Positions 57,456 to 64,000 of a DNA stretch of 64,000 bases are shown here, piece after piece. Position 1 is the first letter of the stretch; each line of letters begins with the position of its first letter. The position numbers and the translations under genes were made by a program. Below the pieces are notes generated by a model. It was not told where the DNA came from. It worked only from the letters and a program-made list of their open reading frames with translations, and did no database searches. This DNA comes from Marisa cornuarietis (taxonomy: Eukaryota; Mollusca; Gastropoda; Architaenioglossa; Ampullariidae), in the NCBI GenBank assembly GCA_004794655.1, contig SMMW01000565.1:2932001-2996000 (forward strand), in the 5' to 3' direction.

Positions 57456-59812
57456 CTATTTTATAATTTGTGTCACCGAGGCGGACACACTTTTGACGAT
57501 TTGTCAGGAGATTCTCCACCCTCCACCCTAAAACGTCTTGTCAGCCGAAGTGTCATGAAAACCTATCCCCACCTCCTCTTTTGTTGCTTACTGCTGTCTA
57601 CTGCTCGGGCGTCAAGTACACAACCGTACAAACAACTATCAACGTCAATTAGCCAAGTGGTTCCGAGGCTGCCGCTGTATGAATGGCCTTTTTTTTCCAC
57701 GCTAGCTCCCTGAACTAAGCTTTTTGAGGCTTTGTTAATGCGCTTGAGCAAAACTTACAGCGCCACCTGTAGACGTTGCCACTTTTACTGCAGGGTTCCT
57801 CATGAGGCGGGTGGGGAGTGGAGGGAGGGGGCGTAGTGTATCATCTTTCACGGACCCGACTGACTGTGGTGCAGAAGTCTCTACTAGACAGTGTTTGACA
57901 CAGGTGTGCGTAATCCAGTAAATAATCTGCTGTTTCTGCTTTCTGATCATGCCGGCTCTCAAAGGGCAGCCCAGCGAATGAAGCTGCGCGGATGGTTTTA
58001 TTTGGGGGGGGGGGGTTGGTAGCAGGCCAGCTTGGTAAGATTAATAAGCTGTCGGGTAATATATCATTAAACAGTTTTCCACATACACACACCTGCACCT
58101 ATGTGGCTGGCCACATTACAGAATTCAAGCAGCTGTCTCCCAGTCTCTAATCCCCCTTCCCTCTGGTCGAACGAAGTGCATGTATATCAGCGCCGTTGCA
58201 TAGCATGCCAGTCCGTTTGACCTTCTGTTTACTGTTAACAGCTCCCCGACATCAGGCCTACCTCCCACACCCACCAATCCTCCTGACACATTTGAAACAC
58301 ATTAAGCATCCTCCTCCCTTTGCTCACTACACAGAACGATCACGAAGAACGTTGTACAGCGTGCTTCCTTATCCTCCACACAAACATCCAGAATGTTCTA
58401 CACCCTTCTTCCCCTCCCGCCCCCTACCCCCCGTTCCCCTCGTCAAGTCACGAAGAAATCACTTCTACTGCCTGCTCCCTCCACACACACACACACACTA
58501 TTTAAGCATCAAGAATGGTGGCTACCTGTCCAGCCTTGTCCCCACACACAGACCACACGAGCACAAGGAATGTTGTACTGTCTCCTAAGACGTGGACTTG
58601 TATGGTAAGACGTGGTGGAATGAAGGAGTAAGGAAAGAAAGAAAAGCTGAGGTGTTCAGTGCATCTTTCAACGTGCTTCTTAAAGAGTGTTCCTTTATGT
58701 GTCTTCATCCCTCTGGTTACCTAAAAAATGTATAAGTTCGGGGTAACAGCAGCAGCTGTCAGTCACTGCTGCCCTAGGCTTGTGCTGCGTGGTCCTGCGT
58801 GGAAGAGTAAATGTCGAGTTCTTCGTTAGGAGGTCCAGTGAGTCAGCTGCACTGTTCCGCCCCTCCCCCCCCCCTCCACCGACCTCCACACACACAACCT
58901 CCTACGCCCGCATCCCACGCGCGTGCAGCAGCATGAACATGCACGCAGGCGCGCCTGCTGTGCTCAATCGCGCGGACGACCAGGCCACAGCATAGGCATG
59001 GCCAGAGTGTGAACAGCGGCTCCTCCTCAGCTTGCCCCTTAATTTTCAGCGTGCGTTTACGAACTAAAACGACGCCGGTCACAGAGGGGGATGAGTGGGG
59101 AGTCGTGGAGGGTTGTTTAAAACCCTGGCACTGTGTTGAGGCTGTCGGGCGTGGGGGTGGGGGTGGACAACGGGGAACACAGGGGAAGAGATGGAAGCGA
59201 GGGAAATGGATAGCGGCTGCGAGTGAGTGAGTGAGCGAGCAAGCAACAACACAAAGATGGTGCACGGACTCTCAAATCGTTTTGGACCTAAAGTTAACAT
59301 CCTCAGGCCCTTTTTCAACCAGGCAATTATGGCAAATACGGCTAAAAGTTTGACTACGTCTGGCAAAGTTTTCACATGACGGTTATATAAACTTTGCCAA
59401 ACCTGGTCCATATTTGGTTACAGGACGGCAGGAGATCGGGGAGGGGTAGCTGCACATTCAAGTAGCCATATGCTGTAGTGCATCAACTATTTTATCAGTC
59501 TCTCAAAACCTAGCTCCTGGGAGAAAACTGCCGCTTTTTAACTAGTATAAAATAGAACACCACAGAGCGAACACCGTCAAAAGTGAAAAGAAAGAAATGA
59601 GGATTGGTAGTTTATACTTAGATGTAAAAATCTAAGACCAATGAAATTTCAACTTCCAGCAGGTCCTGCGGAATACCATCACCATCATGAACAAGTGAGT
59701 AATGCTCACGCCACTAAATAGTAAGCGGACATCGAGCTTTCATAGGGTAGTTCATTTCACACAGGGAGACTGGGGTAAGTTTTTGTTGTAGGGTTGCTTT
59801 TTTATCCCCTAC
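57456..59812. other. Non-coding stretch
   Basis: A G-run lies at 58004-58015, a C-run at 58867-58876 and a CA run at 58486-58498. An inverted repeat TGGCAAAGTTT / AAACTTTGCCA occupies 59361-59399. No gene is supported. Confidence 0.4.
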
Positions 59813-59874
59813 CTCTTTTGCTCCCTCGTACATCTCTCATACACCTGGCGCACCTGATCCCGTGGATCACTTAC
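59813..59874 (-). CDS. Candidate 62-nt internal exon
   Basis: On the minus strand the acceptor TTGTCTTGTTTTGTTGCAG precedes 59874 and a donor CAAAAGAG|GTAGGG follows 59813. The frame starting at the first base gives VSDPRDQVRQVYERCTREQK plus R, a charged helix-like segment. The exon itself begins GTAAGT, so TTGCAG/GTAAGT can be read either as an acceptor for this exon or as a perfect donor for an upstream one. The family is not recognised. Confidence 0.38.
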
Positions 59875-61280
59875 CTGCAACAAAACAAGACAAACACTGC
59901 GTCAGGTGCGGCATGAGCGCACAATGCATGCAATGTTTATCGTCTAAAACTAGTGCAACACAACGGCTCGTAGACGCCTGACAATTCTACTTGTCGGCTA
60001 TTTATTTCACAGCGCATTCCTGCCTTGTGTGCCTAATCTTATTTTATATTCCACGTAAGAAGAAAAGAAAAAAATGCCGGGCACTATTACAATCAACTTT
60101 CATGGTCATTGATAACATGTATCCATTTCATTTGTGGAAATAATAGGTTTTGATCTGCACGTGAAGCTGGCAAAAATAAATATCGACCAATAAGACAAGG
60201 ACGTAACAAATATTTACTAAATAAGCTTCTACAGGAAAATATATGTGCACATAGCTTTATAAAACCCATAAATCATAAATCCACAAAAGGATCAAATAGC
60301 AAACACGCGTCACTTCCGGTTTGTGACTACCTCAGCCTCTCCTTCCAGGTTTTTCATATCTACGAGGTCGGGATGGGTTTTTTTTTAATTATCTTCGCGA
60401 AACATATATATCCTGATTATATCCTATTAACATGTTTACTATCAAAAGCGGGATGTTTCTCACCGCATGACCTTCCTGCACTGAGGTGCCTACGCTGATG
60501 CTTTTTTCTTTTGTGCTCTTTGTAAAGTTCGAGGTCATTTTTAATACAAACCCATTAAACAATATTCAGCAGTACTAACTTTCAGTAAACTGTATCAAGT
60601 ATTCTCTTATCTTTTCACTGCAAAGATACGGGAAAAAAACCCACAACATAAATAAAATTCTTAGGACATTGGAGAAAGAGTACGGTGATATGGGGAGACC
60701 AGAAGACGCTGAATACATCATCATCACTGTCCTCATTAACCATCAGAAGACGCTGAATATATCATCACCACTGTCCTCATTAACCATCAGGCAGAATATT
60801 TTCATACTAGGATCGGGGAGGTGATAGTTGTGGTGGAAAAGTAAAGAGCTAGCAGAAAAGACGTTTTACTGTCACACCAACGCAAGGGAAGACCACTCTT
60901 TCAAGTCACTATTGCCACCTTTTCTTTCCTTTTATGCCATCGTGAGCCCCGAAGGCTTGTAAGCTTTACACGTTACCACCATGATGAGGTCGACAAGATG
61001 GAAACTCACACCAGATCAGGGGCCTGACGAGCTGACAAGGGGCCGCCCGCTACAAACGGAATGCAGTGGGGGTGGGGGTGGGGAAGAGAAGCTTGCAGCA
61101 GCAGGGTAAAGGGCGCAGGAGGGTACACATCAGCTGAGGGACCGATAGCCTTGTAAGCCGGCGGAAGTCTCGCGCGGGAGCTCGTCAGAGTGCGTGGCGA
61201 GAGTGCCTTAACGTTTCCAACTGAGTTAGGCGGATGCATACACGGCTTTTATTCTTTATCTGCTACGATCAGCCTCAAGC
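59875..61280. other. Non-coding stretch
   Basis: AT-rich and stop-rich at 60000-60660. It contains the tandem duplication at 60700-60787. No gene is supported. Confidence 0.45.
60700..60787 (+). repeat. 44-bp tandem duplication
   Basis: Two adjacent 44-bp units, each starting CAGAAGACGCTGAATA and ending CTCATTAACCAT, differ at only two positions. This indicates a recent duplication. Confidence 0.95.
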
Positions 61281-61320
61281 CCTAGCCTTAACCCAAACTG
61301 TAACCCTAACCCTTACCTGA
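61281..61320 (-). repeat. Degenerate telomere-like repeat
   Basis: The plus strand reads CCCTAGCCTTAACCCAAACT followed by GTAACCCTAACCCTTACC, about five diverged copies of CCCTAA (TTAGGG on the minus strand). It is short and imperfect, so it may be an old interstitial telomeric sequence or chance. Confidence 0.4.
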
Positions 61321-64000
61321 CCCCTAAGCAACCTTTCTTGTTCCTCCTGGTCTGTATTCGACAGCTTGTGCAATTAGATCATTTTGTCGAGAGATGAGAC
61401 AGCTGGGCGTGCGTGTGATGGAATTCAAAACGCAACGCTACGGTGCAGTATTCTTAGCTGCACAGCTGGCTATTTAAGTACACACACACACACGCGAAAG
61501 ATATTCAAAGCAAACAAACAAAAACCCCAAACAAACAAACATGTATTTTTAAAAGCATTTCTGTGATGAAAATCTCTACCATGATCTCAGGAACCTGCCT
61601 TCTACCTTTATGCTCCAGCGGCTTCCTAACATCAAAGCAACAGTTAAACTATATAATTGCGTAGTTATCGGCCACTCGCATAACAAGGTGAGGATTGTCA
61701 AGTCAGGGCCAGGCGAGTGGAACTGAGTTGCACTGGCGCCTATACGCCTGGGTAGCGCGTGCAAGAGACTGGCGCTCCAAGCAGAAGATACTGGAAAGGC
61801 CTCTTAATCAGACACACAGTTGAGCGTGGGACTTTAGAGCAAATGTTTACATGATGGTCCCATTAAACAGTTTGTCACATTCATGTCTTCGAAGATAAGT
61901 GTCTTATAAGAACGCCACGTCAAGCAAAGCTCTTCTCTCTTTTCTTTTTTCCTAATGGCTGGGTAAAGCTCTGTGATATTTCTTTTTAAAATCCGGTTGA
62001 CTTTTTCTTCCGTTTTTTTCAGATACAGTCCTACAAACATGCGCAGAACGAGGTCAAAAACGTGATGTGTCTGCACAGACGTGACTAACTGGATACCTCC
62101 ACTGGCTACGGTCTTCACAACACATTCCTGCCTGTGCAGTGACCTCTGTGCTGTTAACCTCTTTCTATGCATGGTGATGGCTGTATGTTTCTCAAAAATG
62201 AAAAGTGCGGCATGTGGGGGAACCTCATATTTGGTAATATAGTATCTTAAACTGATCTTTATACAAGCAAGACAAAATCTGTAGCACACTACGTCTTTAA
62301 GTGATTTCACTTAGTATCAGAAGTGTGGATACGTAATACAGTGCTCCTCGTGGAGATCTCAACTTACTTTTTTCAAAAGAAAATAAAAATACGAACTGTT
62401 CTCAAGTGTTTTTAGATTTATTTCTTAAAAACAACTAAAAAATAGTTACTATTATTATTCAATGAACGTATGACTCGAGGAAGCCAACAGAAATGCAAAA
62501 GTAAAAGTACAAAAGTGAAGCGCAGACAATTAAAAAAAAACTACCATCAAGCAGGTGTGAATCCAATCAACAAGCTGTGCACAAAATGTCATTAGAATTA
62601 GATGCAAATACAGAAAGTACCAACCACTAAGATCAGGGCCTAGTCAGTTAAAGAAGCCAACCTTCTCCTTTCATCTGTACGCGAAAGTAAACTGGCAAAC
62701 AGCGCAAACGTCCTTCTTAGGGGCGTCAAACACAATGATCTACTAGGGTGAGCGCGAACACACAGACTAGACAACAGGTTCCTGGCGTTTGTGACTGACT
62801 ACGCCGTCATCTTGCAAAAAGCTACGAGATCTGCAGTTCACAGCTCCCTCGAACCAAACGGACACATTTGAAATAAAATAAACAGCACTATCATTCAACG
62901 ACAAAATCTCACTCACGCGCGCTCTTCTGCCAGGATTGAGGACCGAGGGCGGTGGGACAAAGACACTCTTGTTTGTATGAACGAAGAAAGTATGTGCTTC
63001 CCGGTCGCGATAAAGGCTTTTTCTGTCTAATGGAATCAAGGATGTTGCTTTGCAGTCTAAAGGCTGCGGGTGAGTGGGTGGTCTGTACTCTGTTTTCATC
63101 TCAATCTGATGTTTTCACGCCCTTATCTTAAAGGCTAGGAACGGTGCCATGTCCGCTCAGCGATGTTTTTGTTTGTAAATAAAGTAAACTTTGATGATTT
63201 TCAATCATTTGATGCCAGTCAACATCACCAGTGTCAGCGAATAGATCTCCCTCGCTGATCTCATTCTCTTCCTCGTTGCAAAGCTATTTCTGTAGAGAAT
63301 CTAAGAAGTGGTAAGCCAACAGGACATGAGGAAATAAGATAAAGTGACTCCACTGCCTGCATGAGGCAAATATTTGCGGTGCGAAAGATCACTCTTGACG
63401 TCCGCCTGTGCTCGCCAGCGCTCGTCTAAAAGCAATACAATGTAGAAAGCTTTAAAAATCGCGAAGCCACTTTGACTGTTGCCACGCATAGTGCGACAAG
63501 CCCCGCACCCTGCTTTTCCATATCACGGGAAGAAAAATGCGTAACATCGCCGTTGATCTTGTCTGGCAAAGAACACTGCTGCTTATCATCTCTGGCAAAA
63601 CAGATTATCGCTATGCCGACGATCCCGCCGGGAACCCATATTGGTTCTTTCTTGTCCAAGTTTACAACATTATAAAGTGTGATTTATGTCCGCGAAACAC
63701 GCAAACCTAGGCCGGCTTGCAAGCAATCTGCACAGAAAGTGTCTTTGTCATTAAGAAAACAGCGGCGTGGCTGTCACTCGTAGAGATACCAAGAGCTGCA
63801 GCCGGAAGCGACTTTCCTGGTAATGTCTTTTGTCACGTATGCGCACTTTCTTTTAATTTGTGTTTTTATGAGTCATAAGAGAAAGCAGTACTTTAAACAG
63901 TTTAAGCGTTCATTTCTGATGGATCTTCTATTGTATTTTCTTAGGATTAAAATCATTAAATGCTTCGTACAGTTCTGGGAAGATTGTTTGTATCAACGTG
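61321..64000. other. Unassigned stretch with several minus-strand frames
   Basis: Minus-strand frames of 158 codons (62310 down to 61834), 110 codons (63099 down to 62767) and 77 codons (63659 down to 63426) cluster here. The second contains a GCGCGC|GTGAGT donor-like site, and the third has a hydrophobic segment PGGIVGIAIICFARDD. None is recognised and their lengths are within chance expectation, so no gene is called. A CA run lies at 61481-61493. Confidence 0.35.

Overview
The window looks like animal (eukaryotic) nuclear DNA, most likely from a mollusc and possibly a gastropod. The grounds are indirect. There is no continuous gene, no operon and no long conserved ORF. CA, CT, CCA and CAA microsatellites are everywhere. 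There are several tRNA-headed SINEs, some with tails ending in a GCGCTATA-AT-rich motif of a kind I associate with mollusc genomes. There are also decayed non-LTR retrotransposons and short non-autonomous DNA transposons. The species call is an inference.

Layout. Positions 1-633 hold a decayed reverse-transcriptase C-terminus on the minus strand. The first 7 kb also contain a 23-bp minisatellite (4767-4970) and a good minus-strand exon (6819-6951). From 7 to 19 kb the sequence is mostly unique and non-coding, with a few TAAT-rich blocks that could be regulatory. From 19 to 26 kb there is a MITE-like element (19124-19394), a SINE, a hAT-type MITE with an intact 8-bp target duplication (22411-22586), a possible first exon (22990-23053), a plus-strand 3' terminal exon with a nearby polyA signal (24666-24874), the best exon of the window (25073-25198, minus) and a cluster of palindromic repeats (25577-26064). 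An AT-rich stretch covers 27.1-29.1 kb. From 32 to 38 kb there is a second decayed LINE (32340-32640), a full SINE (34608-34831), a minus-strand exon with a zinc-finger-like cysteine pattern (34993-35082), a plus-strand exon (35624-35760) and a second hAT MITE with a perfect 8-bp duplication (37896-38100). From 38 to 64 kb there is little beyond microsatellites, SINE heads, an ankyrin-like exon (53092-53212), a short minus-strand exon (59813-59874) and small repeats.

How it may fit together. The minus-strand exons at 34993-35082 and 25073-25198 are both multiples of three and phase compatible. They could belong to one gene with roughly 10-kb introns, read right to left, encoding a nuclear protein with a C2HC-type finger followed by a basic, serine-rich segment. 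Other candidate exons on both strands do not join into one reading frame, so at least two genes, or some false exons, are involved. No full gene can be reconstructed here. All exon calls rest on splice signals and reading frame only, without transcript or homology support. The transposon calls are firmer, because several have target-site duplications or recognisable protein fragments.
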